DNA of 64,000 nucleotides from Stutzerimonas kunmingensis (GCF_002929225.1 NZ_PISM01000020.1:186001-250000), one strand, 5' to 3'; shown: positions 42,118 through 52,132, numbered from the stretch's first letter. Numbers and translations are program-made. The notes: a model not told the origin generated them from the sequence alone.

Positions 42118-44220
42118 ATGTTCGCCCCAGCCAACCAGGCCCACTTCACGCTTTCCCTCGAAGGCATCGAGCACGACTTCAAGGTGCTCGAATTCCAAGG
42201 TCGCGAGGCCATCAGCCAGCCTTATCGCTTCGACTTGGAACTGGTCAGCGAGCGCCCCGATCTGGACCTGGAAAGCCTGCTGCATCGCCGGGCCTTCCTC
42301 GCCTTCGCCCCGGACGGCAGCGGCATTCATGGGCTGGTGCATCAGGCCGCTCAGGGTGAATCCGGCCAGCGCCTGACCCGCTATCGGCTCACGCTCGTGC
42401 CGCAGCTGGCCTATCTCGCCCATCGCACCAACCAGCGCATCTTTCAGCACCTTAGCGTGCCGCAGATCGTCGCCCAGGTGCTCGAAGAGCATGGCATCCA
42501 GGCCGATGCCTACCGCTTCCAGCTCGGCCCGGTGATCTATCCGCCGCGCGAATATTGCGTGCAGTACGACGAATCGGACCTGCACTTCATCCAGCGCCTG
42601 TGCGAGGAAGAGGGCATCCACTATCACTTCCAGCACAGAGCGGCCGGTCATGCCCTGGTCTTCGGTGATGACCAGACCGTCTTCCCCAGGCTCGCTGCCA
42701 CCGCCTATCAGCAGGACAGCGGTCTGGTCGCCGACCAGCCGGTGATCAAGCGCTTCGGCCTGCGCCTGGAAACCCGTACCAGCCGGCTCACGCGCCGCGA
42801 TTACGATTTCGAGAAGCCACGTCTGACCATGGAGGCCGCGTTTCATAGCGACTTCCAGCCCGACCTTGAAGACTACGATTACCCCGGCCGCTTCACCGAG
42901 CGCGCCCGCGGCAAGCACCTGTCGCAGCGCGCCCTGGAGCGCCACCGCCACGACTACGAACTGGCCGAAGGCGAAAGCGACCAGCCGCAGCTGGCGAGCG
43001 GGCACTTCCTCCCGCTCGGCGAACACCCCCGCGCCGACTGGAACCAGCTCTGGCTGCTGACCGAGGTGCTGCATGAAGGTAAGCAGCCACAGGTGTTGGA
43101 GGAATCAATTACCAATGTCCCAGCTCACCACGGACTGGCCCCCTCTCCCCTATGGGGAGAGGGCTGGGGTGAGGGGGCTCTTGCCAGCTCCGGCTTCCAA
43201 CAAGGCTACCGCAACCACTTCACAGCCACCCCCTGGGACATCCCCTTCCGCCCGGCTCTGAAGCATCCGAAGCCGAAGGTGCTTGGCAGTCAGACCGCCG
43301 TGGTCACCGGCCCCGCCGGCGAAGAAATCCACTGCGACGAGTACGGCCGAGTACGCGTTCAATTTCACTGGGACCGTGAGGGCCAGGCCGACGACAAGAC
43401 CAGCTGCTGGCTGCGCGTCTCCTCCAGCTGGGCCGGCGACCGCTATGGCGGCATTGCCATTCCGAGGGTCGGCATGGAAGTGCTGGTGACCTTCCTCGAA
43501 GGCGACCCCGACCAACCGCTGGTGACCGGCTGCCTGTATCACAAGGAACACCAGGTTCCCTACGACCTGCCGGCGAACAAGACCCGCACGGTGTTCAAGA
43601 CCCTGAGCAGCCCGGGCGGTGGCGGCTACAACGAACTGCGCATTGAAGACCGCAAGGGCGCCGAGCAGATCTACCTCCACGCCCAGCGCGACTGGGACGA
43701 GAACATCGAGCACGACCAGAAGATCCGCGTCGGCCACGAACGCCACGACACCGTGGAGGCCAACAGCTACAGCGAGTTCAAGGCCGAAGAACACCGCACC
43801 AACCACGCCGACCGCAAGACCGAAGTCCTCGCCAGCGACCACCTCACCGTCGGCAACAATCAGCACCTGAAGATCGGCACCGGGCAGTTCATCGAGGCGG
43901 GCAATGAAATCCACCTGTCCAGCGGCCTGAAAGTCGTCCTTGAAGCTGGCAGCGAACTGACCTTCAAAGCCGCCGGTAGCTTTATGAAGCTCGATGCGAG
44001 CGGCATCACGATGGTGGGGCCGGTGATTCGAATGAACTCCGGGGGAAGTCCGGGTAAGGGCTCGGGCGCGGCGCCAGTGTTGCCGGGCAAGGTGAGGGCG
44101 GCGGATGCCGACAAGGCCGGTGAGTTACTGATTCAGGCGCAGAAACAGGCGTTGCAACAGGCCGCGCGTACCGCCCTGCCGATCTGTGAAATCTGTCAGC
44201 AGACCGAGGCCAAAGTATGA
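42118..44220 (+). CDS. vgrG: T6SS spike protein VgrG
   Basis: 700 residues; AGGAGG lies 7 bp before the ATG. The gp27-like part starts FTLSLEGIEHDFKVLEFQGR; the gp5-like OB domain contains RVQFHWDREGQADDKTSCWL and PRVGMEVLVTFLEGDPDQPL; a DUF2345-like beta-helix follows to the end. There is no toxin domain at the C-terminus, so effectors are carried by adaptor. Odd: residues about 342-355 (PSPLWGEGWGEGAL) are encoded by a palindromic intergenic-type repeat inserted in frame. Overlaps the DUF4123 gene by ATGA. Confidence 0.95.
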   Translation: MFAPANQAHFTLSLEGIEHDFKVLEFQGREAISQPYRFDLELVSERPDLDLESLLHRRAFLAFAPDGSGIHGLVHQAAQGESGQRLTRYRLTLVPQLAYLAHRTNQRIFQHLSVPQIVAQVLEEHGIQADAYRFQLGPVIYPPREYCVQYDESDLHFIQRLCEEEGIHYHFQHRAAGHALVFGDDQTVFPRLAATAYQQDSGLVADQPVIKRFGLRLETRTSRLTRRDYDFEKPRLTMEAAFHSDFQPDLEDYDYPGRFTERARGKHLSQRALERHRHDYELAEGESDQPQLASGHFLPLGEHPRADWNQLWLLTEVLHEGKQPQVLEESITNVPAHHGLAPSPLWGEGWGEGALASSGFQQGYRNHFTATPWDIPFRPALKHPKPKVLGSQTAVVTGPAGEEIHCDEYGRVRVQFHWDREGQADDKTSCWLRVSSSWAGDRYGGIAIPRVGMEVLVTFLEGDPDQPLVTGCLYHKEHQVPYDLPANKTRTVFKTLSSPGGGGYNELRIEDRKGAEQIYLHAQRDWDENIEHDQKIRVGHERHDTVEANSYSEFKAEEHRTNHADRKTEVLASDHLTVGNNQHLKIGTGQFIEAGNEIHLSSGLKVVLEAGSELTFKAAGSFMKLDASGITMVGPVIRMNSGGSPGKGSGAAPVLPGKVRAADADKAGELLIQAQKQALQQAARTALPICEICQQTEAKV
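43141..43175. repeat. palindromic repeat inserted in frame within vgrG
   Basis: CCCTCTCCCC-TAT-GGGGAGAGGG followed by CTGGGGTGAGGG, a repeat type usually found between genes in proteobacteria. Here it encodes SPLWGEGWGEG without breaking the frame. Confidence 0.75.
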
Positions 44221-45086
44221 GGGCCCAATCGCTGCTGCATAGCTACCTATTACTCGATGGCGCGCAGATCGAAGGACTGGCTGTCCGAATTTACGGCCTG
44301 GAAGAATCCCCCTCGCTGCATCTGCTTTATCAACACAGCACCTATGAACCGTTGGCAGAAGTCGGCCCGCTGCTGGTAGCGGTACGGCCGCACAGCGAAC
44401 TTGCGCAGGTATTCCAGCAGGAGTGGCAAGCAACGGCTGGTATCTGGCTCGAGTCCGATGCGAGCGAAGACGATCTGGTCGAGCACCTGCGCAGCTTGAT
44501 TCATGTGCGCCTGGAAGGTGAACAAACGACTCTGTTCCGCTACCACGACCCACGCATCATGGCTTTATGGCTGGGCCCGCTGAATGCGGACGAGCGCGAT
44601 CCATTGATGGGGCCGGTGCAGCGTATTCGCCTACCGGCAGATTCTGGCGCGAAACTGGCGCTGCTACGCGAGAACAAGCCGCAGACCTTTGCGCGCTATG
44701 ACGACACGCCTTGGCTGCGGCTCTCCCAAGAACAACTGGAACAGTTAAACCAGGCCAAGCACGCCTGCTTCGATCAGCGTCTGCTGGCCCATCTGCAGCG
44801 TTTCTTCCCTGAATCGCTACAGGGCATGGATGCTGCCGCCCAGCAGCAATTCGTCACCCTGTGTCGTCAAAGCGCGGCACGATATGGCTATAGCGCGGCC
44901 GATGAAGTCGCCCGTTGGGCGAGCTTGTTGGCCGAGTTGGGCAGTGATTTTCCGCAGGCTCCCGAACACGACACTTATTGCCAACTGCTCGAACAGCGTG
45001 ACTTGTTGCCGGCACAGCGCCTGGACAACCTCATCGCCGAGCTGCAATGCCAGTTGCTGCGCACCGACAAGGAGTCAGTCGCATGA
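44217..45086 (+). CDS. DUF4123 T6SS effector adaptor/chaperone
   Basis: 289 residues. The N-terminal half (LHSYLLLDGAQIEGLAVRIY, LYQHSTYEPLAEVGPLLVAV) and LFRYHDPRIMALWL are the DUF4123 core (Tap-1/TEC family), which loads a cognate effector onto VgrG. It lies between vgrG and the effector gene with ATGA overlaps on both sides, the expected order. Confidence 0.9.
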   Translation: MRAQSLLHSYLLLDGAQIEGLAVRIYGLEESPSLHLLYQHSTYEPLAEVGPLLVAVRPHSELAQVFQQEWQATAGIWLESDASEDDLVEHLRSLIHVRLEGEQTTLFRYHDPRIMALWLGPLNADERDPLMGPVQRIRLPADSGAKLALLRENKPQTFARYDDTPWLRLSQEQLEQLNQAKHACFDQRLLAHLQRFFPESLQGMDAAAQQQFVTLCRQSAARYGYSAADEVARWASLLAELGSDFPQAPEHDTYCQLLEQRDLLPAQRLDNLIAELQCQLLRTDKESVA

Positions 45087-48000
45087 CCGCCCGAGCTCAG
45101 GATCGAACGTTACGCCTGGCCCACGCCGACCAAGCCGCGCAACAGGACTTCGAAAAGGACGACCTGTCCAGCCCCATGGCCAGCTGTCCGGCGCGCCAGG
45201 CCGAGGTTTTTATCGTTCCCGTACGCTATGCCCTGGCCGAACAGCCAGCCGCGCATAAACGCTGTAGACCAGCGAGCGGAACCCAGAGCCATCCCATGGC
45301 CCTGCGCCGCTTGCGCCCCGGTTACCTTTATCTCTGGCACGACCAAGGACCGCTGCGCCGCTTTGCCGTGGCCGCCGACGGCCAGTTGCTGGAGCAGGGA
45401 CTGGATGACGCCGCAAGCGCCGTAGCCAACGGCAGCAGCGCTGGCATCGCACTAAACAAACAATACGACGCCCTGTTGCTTTATACCGAAATCCCTTTGA
45501 CCGCTGCCGTCCACCAGCGCCTTGCGGGCGAGCCGAACGAGCGTCGCGCCCGCATGCGCCGCATCAGCCTGACTCAAATCGCGCGCACCTTGGAGGCCGA
45601 CCATTGCCCGGCCTTGGATAGTGCCGAACAGGTCATGGCCGAACTGATGCCCGAGATTCGCGATCGAGCCCTGTCCCACGACTACACGCAGAACGGCGAC
45701 GCCTACCGCAAGGGCGTAGATACCCTCGGCCAGCAAATGATGGGCGACCCCACTCCCGAGCGCGTTCAAGCCTATGTCCATGCCCGCAAGTGGCTGAACG
45801 AACGCGAACAAGCCGCCGCCCGCCAGCCAGAAGCTGCCGAACACGCGCCCGGTGAATGGAGCGCGCAACCATGGGACGTGCCGGCAACGGATACCTGGCT
45901 GAGCAGCGCGCGCAGCCAGGCTGGCGAGCTTCACGGGGTGTTCGCCAGCCTGGACGATGATCTGGGTGTATTGCGTGATCTGAATCATGAGCAAGGCATG
46001 GTCAATCAGCGCGAAGAAGACTGGGATCAGGAGCACGCCCACAAAGGGATGATCGCCGGCTTTATCAACAGCCTGATCAGTGAAGACGGCGCAGAGCTGA
46101 GCAACCTGATCAACTACCGTTACCGCGATCGCGATATCCAGCTCACCCCGGAGCAGGGCGATATTCTGCTCAAGGCCCGGCGCGAACTCACCCCTTTGCT
46201 CGACGAAGAGACCGCAGTCAATCAGCGTCAGCGCCACAGAATTGGTCATGCTGCCGCTGATGCTCGCATTGCCGATATTCATCGCCGTGAAGAAGTGGTT
46301 CTGGCTCCTACCCGGGAATTTATTCCACTGGATCTGCACGGACAGTTGCAAGGTGTGGTCATGGCCTACCAGGCCAATAAGGTCCACAACATGACTGACG
46401 CCAAAAGCAGCGCTCAGGTTGCTGACCGTGTGCAATTGGCAGCTATGCAGAAATGGATGGCCGAGATCGCCGAGCCGCACCGCCAATGGCTGTTTGCCCG
46501 CCGCGAGGTGCTTTATAAAGACATGTCCACCTACCTGGCGCGCCACGGGAGCGCGCTCTGGTATGCCGATTACGACAACGGCGCACACTGCTCCTGGCTC
46601 AGTGAACTCAGCCTCAACAGCCTGAGTGCCTTGTGCAGCAGCGGTCCTGGCACTCAGCTGGCCGTAAATCTGCTGCGCTCGCCTTCGGTTGAACAACCTT
46701 TCAGCTTGCTGGCCAGTGGTTTCAGCCCCTCGTTGATGGACCTGGCAGACCGTGGCGCCGAGGTAGAAGCAGCCCTCACCAGTGCCAATCAGGCGGCTAT
46801 TGGCCAACTGATCGGCAGCCTGGTGGCCAGTGGTAAATATGCCTGGCTCAGTGAGCTCGGCGGCCCAAGCGGCGCAGACTGGGGGCAGTCTGTATCGCGG
46901 TTGTCTGCGGCCTTTGCTGCGTTGGAGGCCGAGCACCTGGCCAGTAGCGCAGCCCCGAGCAATTTGATCCAGCGCTTCCCCGATCCGCTACGTGCGCTGT
47001 TGGTGATTGTAAGGCTGTGCTCGGACAGCGCCATCAAGGCCGGCAGCATGGGCTTTAGCCTCAGCGGTACGGTGGGGCAACGTCTGTGGGACTGGGGTCG
47101 GCTTGCCGGGCAAAATCTGCAGAAAGGTCTGACCCCGGCTGTCACCGGTATCAAGAGTTTGAACACCCTGGGTGGCGTGCTGCCACTGGCGGCTCTGCTG
47201 CTGCATATGAACAACGTGCAGGTACTTAATCAGCGCGACCAGGGGCGCGAGCATGATGAGGTGCGTAGTCGTGAACATCTGGCCGAAAACCTCAAGGTAG
47301 GGGCGGCGCTATCGGCAGTGATCGGTGCGGCGTGGGAGGCGACTGGGCGGGTTGAAATCAGCAAGTTCGGTGCTAAGGCTCCCATCGTAACGCTGTTTGG
47401 TTTTACTACTGGTGTATTGGCCACTCTTGGAGCCGTTTTCGATTTACTCAAACTTTCCGCTGAAATGCATAAAGACGGTGCCTATTGGACGGCTGATCAT
47501 TGGGCACGTTTGGGGCATGATGGTGCAGTCTTCGGTGTAATGAGCGCTCAAACCGGCCTGGGTGGTTATGCTACCTATATGGCGCTGACTGGGAAATGGA
47601 CCACCGAACAGGCGATCAAGTGGTTCACCTTGCGCATCGTGCCAGTGAACTGGCTACTGCTGATTATCGAAGGACTGTACCTGGCCTGGAACTATTTCAA
47701 GGACAGCGAGCTGCAAGCCTTCCTTGAGCAATGTTACTGGGGGCAAAAGCGGCGCTGGGGCGACAGCCCGGCGCAGCGCAGCGAGGAGCTGCAAACCCTG
47801 ATTGACCTGCTGTTTAAGCCCAAGCTATTGGCCTCCGCGAGCCTGCATAGCCGCCAGATTGGGCAGAGTGATCACAGCATCGTGATCGAGAGTCGAACCG
47901 ACAGCCTGCAACTGTTTCTACCGGGGGCCAATCCCGAACGTACTCAGCTGTATGTAAAGCTTGCGGCATTCGACAACCGCAACACCCCCACCGACTGTAC

Positions 48001-48319
48001 CCGGCAGTGGTTAGGCAATCTGGAAAGCCAATGGTTACCTATTCATCAGGGTATGGGCTTGCGCTTGAGCGGTGCACTGCCCAAGCGCGCCGACAGCCAT
48101 TACTGGCAGCTTCAGGTTTTGTACCATAGCCCGTTGGCTATGCAGGCCGGCACACTCGGCCCGCAGCAAATGGTGGTCGGCGGCGGCATGGGTCTGCGCT
48201 ATATCATCCGAGGCACTGCAGTCGTTGAGCATGCCTCCAATGACGGCCCTTTGCTTATCGATAGCTGTAGCACCGTACCAGTGAGCGCTGAGCAGCTCCA
48301 ACCCAAGGAAAGTCAATGA
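45083..48319 (+). CDS. MIX-type T6SS effector, VasX-like pore-forming toxin
   Basis: 1078 residues from the ATG at 45083 (ATGA overlap with DUF4123). The N-terminus (EVFIVPVRYALAEQPAA) and the MIX-type motif LRPGYLYLW at about 77-85 match VasX N-terminal regions, which mark T6SS cargo. The long middle part is helical. Residues about 690-870 contain several hydrophobic segments (GGVLPLAALLLHM, VGAALSAVIGAAW, TLFGFTTGVLATLGAVFDLL, VNWLLLIIEGLYLAW), as in colicin-like membrane toxins. Expected to depolarise the target cell's inner membrane. The 3' half is lower in GC than vgrG, a sign of cassette exchange. Confidence 0.8.
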   Translation: MTARAQDRTLRLAHADQAAQQDFEKDDLSSPMASCPARQAEVFIVPVRYALAEQPAAHKRCRPASGTQSHPMALRRLRPGYLYLWHDQGPLRRFAVAADGQLLEQGLDDAASAVANGSSAGIALNKQYDALLLYTEIPLTAAVHQRLAGEPNERRARMRRISLTQIARTLEADHCPALDSAEQVMAELMPEIRDRALSHDYTQNGDAYRKGVDTLGQQMMGDPTPERVQAYVHARKWLNEREQAAARQPEAAEHAPGEWSAQPWDVPATDTWLSSARSQAGELHGVFASLDDDLGVLRDLNHEQGMVNQREEDWDQEHAHKGMIAGFINSLISEDGAELSNLINYRYRDRDIQLTPEQGDILLKARRELTPLLDEETAVNQRQRHRIGHAAADARIADIHRREEVVLAPTREFIPLDLHGQLQGVVMAYQANKVHNMTDAKSSAQVADRVQLAAMQKWMAEIAEPHRQWLFARREVLYKDMSTYLARHGSALWYADYDNGAHCSWLSELSLNSLSALCSSGPGTQLAVNLLRSPSVEQPFSLLASGFSPSLMDLADRGAEVEAALTSANQAAIGQLIGSLVASGKYAWLSELGGPSGADWGQSVSRLSAAFAALEAEHLASSAAPSNLIQRFPDPLRALLVIVRLCSDSAIKAGSMGFSLSGTVGQRLWDWGRLAGQNLQKGLTPAVTGIKSLNTLGGVLPLAALLLHMNNVQVLNQRDQGREHDEVRSREHLAENLKVGAALSAVIGAAWEATGRVEISKFGAKAPIVTLFGFTTGVLATLGAVFDLLKLSAEMHKDGAYWTADHWARLGHDGAVFGVMSAQTGLGGYATYMALTGKWTTEQAIKWFTLRIVPVNWLLLIIEGLYLAWNYFKDSELQAFLEQCYWGQKRRWGDSPAQRSEELQTLIDLLFKPKLLASASLHSRQIGQSDHSIVIESRTDSLQLFLPGANPERTQLYVKLAAFDNRNTPTDCTRQWLGNLESQWLPIHQGMGLRLSGALPKRADSHYWQLQVLYHSPLAMQAGTLGPQQMVVGGGMGLRYIIRGTAVVEHASNDGPLLIDSCSTVPVSAEQLQPKESQ

Positions 48320-49239
48320 CCGAACACGCCCAGGGGCTTCTCCGGAAGCAGGAGCATCTGGCCCCATTACCCATTCCAACCGGCCAACCCGCCAGCGACC
48401 TGATGAATATCATCTGGCGTAAAAATCAGGTGTTTTTGGATATCGGCAGCTTTTCCATGGGAGCGGGTTGGCTGACGTTGCATATGGGGACATTCTTATT
48501 TGTCGCTGTTGCTATTTGGGCCGCTTTAGGTGGGGATATTGTGGCCAGCCTGGTGGTTTTAGGGGTTATGGGGGGGCTTATGGGCACCCTTTGGTACTTG
48601 TTTATCAAGCAGTACCGCAAGCCACTGATCCCGCCGATTCGCTTTAATCGCCAGCGCCGCGAGGTCTGTATCACCGAACCTGATGGTAGCTACTGGTTTG
48701 TTCCCTGGGAGCGAGTACATGCCATTGCCCCCAGTGCGCTCAGCCTCAATACCGGCGGCGCCAGCAAGCACGGCAGCCTGCTGCTGTGGTTCCCGCTCAA
48801 GGGGGAAGAGCACGAAGACTACGCCCCCGACAAACAAGGCTGGGTGCTGATGGTCAATACCGGCGGTGGAATTTCCTCCATGGCGCAGTGGGAGTGTATT
48901 CGCAGCTTTATGGAGGTAGGCCCGGAGGCAATACCCGAACCGCTAGAGAATATTTGTGGCTTGAGCTTAAAACAGATTTTTTGGCGCGAGTTCGACAAGT
49001 CCTGCCAGGAAAGAGGGCTTTTCCTCACTGTGGTTTGGGAAATTGGCATCATGTTCCCCATATTCAACCCGATGGGGGCCCATTGGATAACGCGTAAAAA
49101 ACTCGCTCATATCCCCGAGTTAACAGCGCCTGAAGTGATTGAGTGGTCCAAACCGCTACCCCGCGAGCAATGGGCCAAGCGCTCGCCTGAGTTGGAGCAA
49201 GCCATCGCAGAGCGAGAGGCGGCGCTGGCCACTGCATGA
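48316..49239 (+). CDS. membrane immunity protein (DUF6708-like)
   Basis: 307 residues, overlapping the effector stop by ATGA. Two transmembrane helices at about 41-98 (WLTLHMGTFLFVAVAIWAAL and VASLVVLGVMGGLMGTLWYL) are followed by a soluble domain (PPIRFNRQRREVCITEPDG, YWFVPWERVHAIAP) that resembles the DUF6708 family found beside T6SS effectors. Its place and membrane topology suggest it protects the inner membrane from the toxin. Low GC as in the effector's 3' part. About 170 bp follow without a gene. Confidence 0.72.
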   Translation: MTEHAQGLLRKQEHLAPLPIPTGQPASDLMNIIWRKNQVFLDIGSFSMGAGWLTLHMGTFLFVAVAIWAALGGDIVASLVVLGVMGGLMGTLWYLFIKQYRKPLIPPIRFNRQRREVCITEPDGSYWFVPWERVHAIAPSALSLNTGGASKHGSLLLWFPLKGEEHEDYAPDKQGWVLMVNTGGGISSMAQWECIRSFMEVGPEAIPEPLENICGLSLKQIFWREFDKSCQERGLFLTVVWEIGIMFPIFNPMGAHWITRKKLAHIPELTAPEVIEWSKPLPREQWAKRSPELEQAIAEREAALATA

Positions 49240-49409
49240 CCACGCCCTCGCCAGTAACAGCGATAGGGGCTGCTCACGAGACCTCTTGATAACGCCAACA
49301 TCGAGCCCGCCGCCCAGGGTCTTTCAATACCAGCTGCGCAAGAACGATGTCTCTATCGATATCGGGAGAAATGCATAACTCAGGGCGTCGCTCACAGCGA
49401 TGGGCCCTG

Positions 49410-51365
49410 TCAAGGCAACTCCAACCCACCCCCAGCCTTGTGTAACCCACGCAGATGCTCGCCGATCTGGGCCAGGTTCACTTCGATAGCTTCGAGCTCC
49501 TCCCGCCGCTCATCCCCCAGCAGCACCCGGACTTCCTGGTCCAGTTCTTCGCTCAGCTGATTCAGGCGTAGTTGGCGTTGTTCACTTTCGCGTTCGAGGC
49601 GGGTCCATTCGCTGGGTTGTGGCAGGCCGTAGCCTTGGCCGTCGAGCAGTTCGGCGGGGCGGCTGAGGTAGCCGCTGTTGGCGAGTATTTGCTGCAGCGC
49701 GCCGTCGGCTTTGTTCAGGCTGGCGTCGCGCCCGCGGCCGCCAAGGTAGCGGTTCTTCAGTTCACCCTGGGCAAGGAGTAGCTGGCGGCGCAGGGCGGCC
49801 TGTTCGACCAACAGCAAAGCGGCAGCGGCGCGCAGGTCGGCGCGGTCGATCCACGGCTGGCGTTCGGCGGCGTCGAGCTCGAGCCACTGTTCGACGCTGT
49901 CCTGCGGCAGGCCCAGGCGTTCTTTGAGTACGGCGAACATCGCCTGATAGCGGTCGCGGTAGGAGTCGAATCGATAGCCCAGGCGCAGCGCCTCACGCGG
50001 ATCGTCGAGCACGCTGGCGTCGGCCAGGTCGCGGTGGATCAGCACCTCCAGCAGCCCGTTGGGCATGATGCTGTCCAGGGCGACGAGTTCGTCGCGTGTG
50101 GTTCCACTGCGTAGCAGCTTGAGGGTTTCCACCGCGCAGTTGTTGGACAGGAAGTAGTAGTCGCCGTCGTAGCTCCAGTGCAGCTCGGCGCTACGCTCGA
50201 CCAGTGCGCGAATCTCTTCGTGCTGCAGCTTCAGCGGCACCGAGGCCAGCCCGCGCAGCTCCACCTTGGTGTATTCGTCGATCACCTGGCCCAGGGGCAG
50301 GATGAACAGCCGCGAGGGGTAGACGCCGGTGAGGCCGTCCCAGCTGGACAGCTGCACATCGTCGACGAAGGCGCGGAAGGACAACACCAGGTGGTGATCC
50401 AGATCCAGTCGGCAATCGGGACCGGGCTCGCGGCCGGGCGCGCAGATCACCAGCCGCAGCATGCTGTGGCCCCAGCGGCTGACCCAGGCCTCGTTGGCTT
50501 CGGCGAACAGGTAGTCGACCTCGTAGACGCGTGACGGATCGAGGCTCAGCAGTGGCGTGCGGCCGAACTCGCGGCCCGCGTTCAGAAATGGGTAGTCATC
50601 GGTGCAACCGGCAGCGTTTGCTGGCGCCCAACCGAAGTGTTCACGCAGGTAACGGTGCAGCGAAGGGCGACGGCAGGCGTAGCTGGGGTCGAGCAGGAAG
50701 TATTCGAGGTTCACCGCGACGAATTCCAGCGGGCTGGTCAGCTCGTACGGATCGGGGCTGCGCGCCAGCTGCGCGTTTTCCCGTTCGCGCAGGCCGCGCT
50801 TGCCGACCCGTTGTGGCCAGCCGGCCAGATCGAGCAGGCGCGGCTCATCGCTGAGGGTGAAGCGGCGGTCGATCTGTCCCCGGCAGTGATCCGGCAGGCC
50901 GACCTGCCCGAGGTGGCTGGCGCGCTGACGGCACTGGCCCTGCAACAGGTGCTCACTGGGCGACCACAGGCGCGCGCGGTCATAGAGATGCGCCACTTCG
51001 TGAATGACGGTGGCGAGCAGCTCGCGGCGCACCGTCCCGTGGGGGCGATTGGTCTTCTCGCTGGCAGCGCTGCCATCGGTCAGTGTCGGCAGTAGACGGC
51101 GATTGAGCTGAAGACGGTTACCGCCGGCGCGACCATAGGCCTGTTCCGGCAGATCATCGCGCCACTGCACGCGCACCTCGCGATGGAGGCTCTGCACCAG
51201 GCGGGGTGGCAGTGCGGCCATGGCTTCGTCCAGCAGCGCCTGGCTGGCAGCGCGTTGCTCGGCGTCCAGTGTGCGTGAGTCGAGAACCAGGCGCAGGTCG
51301 GCCTGGGCTACACCTGCAGCAAGGCTCAGGCAGCCTGCCAGCAGCCAGGCGCCGAGGCGTATCAC
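49410..51365 (-). CDS. DUF4105 protein with HExxH metalloprotease-like motif
   Basis: 651 residues with a signal peptide (about 1-22, cut near AQADL). LLATVIHEVAHLYDRARLW at about residue 117-135 contains HEVAH, a zinc-protease-type motif. The region about 280-440 is DUF4105 (YLFAEANEAWVSRWGHSMLR, LFILPLGQVIDEYTKVELRG, YFLSNNCAVETLKLL with a conserved Cys). The C-terminus is coiled coil. Probably a periplasmic or outer-membrane-associated hydrolase; substrate unknown. Its start overlaps the stop of a DUF2388 gene as ATGA, suggesting joint function. Confidence 0.75.
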   Translation of the reverse strand: MIRLGAWLLAGCLSLAAGVAQADLRLVLDSRTLDAEQRAASQALLDEAMAALPPRLVQSLHREVRVQWRDDLPEQAYGRAGGNRLQLNRRLLPTLTDGSAASEKTNRPHGTVRRELLATVIHEVAHLYDRARLWSPSEHLLQGQCRQRASHLGQVGLPDHCRGQIDRRFTLSDEPRLLDLAGWPQRVGKRGLRERENAQLARSPDPYELTSPLEFVAVNLEYFLLDPSYACRRPSLHRYLREHFGWAPANAAGCTDDYPFLNAGREFGRTPLLSLDPSRVYEVDYLFAEANEAWVSRWGHSMLRLVICAPGREPGPDCRLDLDHHLVLSFRAFVDDVQLSSWDGLTGVYPSRLFILPLGQVIDEYTKVELRGLASVPLKLQHEEIRALVERSAELHWSYDGDYYFLSNNCAVETLKLLRSGTTRDELVALDSIMPNGLLEVLIHRDLADASVLDDPREALRLGYRFDSYRDRYQAMFAVLKERLGLPQDSVEQWLELDAAERQPWIDRADLRAAAALLLVEQAALRRQLLLAQGELKNRYLGGRGRDASLNKADGALQQILANSGYLSRPAELLDGQGYGLPQPSEWTRLERESEQRQLRLNQLSEELDQEVRVLLGDERREELEAIEVNLAQIGEHLRGLHKAGGGLELP

Positions 51366-51682
51366 AGGGCGAGGATGGCTTCGGCCAGTTGAAGGTCGCT
51401 GGCATTGCGCGCTGCAGGGAGTTCGCTGCGCAGGGTGCCTATCGCGGCCTCCAGATGCGCACCGCGGATCTCGCCGGCGCTGGCGACGAAGCTGGCGGCG
51501 TCTTCACGCGCTTCGACGACGACCTTCATGTCACTGATGCGGCTGGTCACATCGGAGGTGAAATTGATGCTGCGGTCCAGGGCACGCACGACGATGTTGC
51601 TGGTGGCGACGAGGGTCTGCGCCTGGGCTGTGCCCGCGGCGACGGCCAGCGCCAGCGGGGCGGCGAGCAATAGCTTGTTCAT
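51362..51682 (-). CDS. DUF2388 periplasmic protein, copy 1
   Basis: 106 residues from the ATG at 51680-51682, with a signal peptide ending TAQA. AREDAASFVASAGEIRGAHL and SDLQLAEAILAL are the DUF2388 signature. Overlaps the DUF4105 gene by ATGA. Function unknown; Pseudomonas-restricted family. Confidence 0.85.
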   Translation of the reverse strand: MNKLLLAAPLALAVAAGTAQAQTLVATSNIVVRALDRSINFTSDVTSRISDMKVVVEAREDAASFVASAGEIRGAHLEAAIGTLRSELPAARNASDLQLAEAILAL

Positions 51683-51724
51683 CGATGAATCTCTCACGGG
51701 TCGGGGCACCGGCAGGCGGTGCGG

Positions 51725-52021
51725 TTATTGGACGAGGATCGCTTCGGCCAGTTCCAGGTCGCTGGCGGCAAGCTCCGGGTGTTCCTGGCGCAGCCGCGCC
51801 ATGGCCGCTTGCAGGCGAGCCGCGGTGAGCTGGCCGTCGCTGGCGACGAAGCCGGCCGCGTCTTCGCGGGCCTCGGCGATCAGCTTGTTGTCGAAGGGAG
51901 CGCTGGTCAGCTGGCTGCTGACATAGCTGGTCTGCACGACACCTGCGGTGATGACATCGAACGCCTGGGCGGTGCCAGCGGTGAGGCCGAGAAATAAGAG
52001 AACGATTGAATACGAACGCAT
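51725..52021 (-). CDS. DUF2388 periplasmic protein, copy 2
   Basis: 98 residues; signal peptide to about TAQA, then EAREDAAGFVASDGQLTAAR and SDLELAEAILVQ. Second of three tandem paralogues, 42 bp ahead of copy 1. Confidence 0.83.
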   Translation of the reverse strand: MRSYSIVLLFLGLTAGTAQAFDVITAGVVQTSYVSSQLTSAPFDNKLIAEAREDAAGFVASDGQLTAARLQAAMARLRQEHPELAASDLELAEAILVQ

Positions 52022-52132
52022 GCGGAACCTGTTGCCGGGAAAACGGCGCCAAGGCTAGCGAAACGCCGGCTGCAGAGCCAGCGCCCGGTTGCTTCCGCAG
52101 GTTGCAGCAGCGCTCATGCGCTGCTGCACGCA

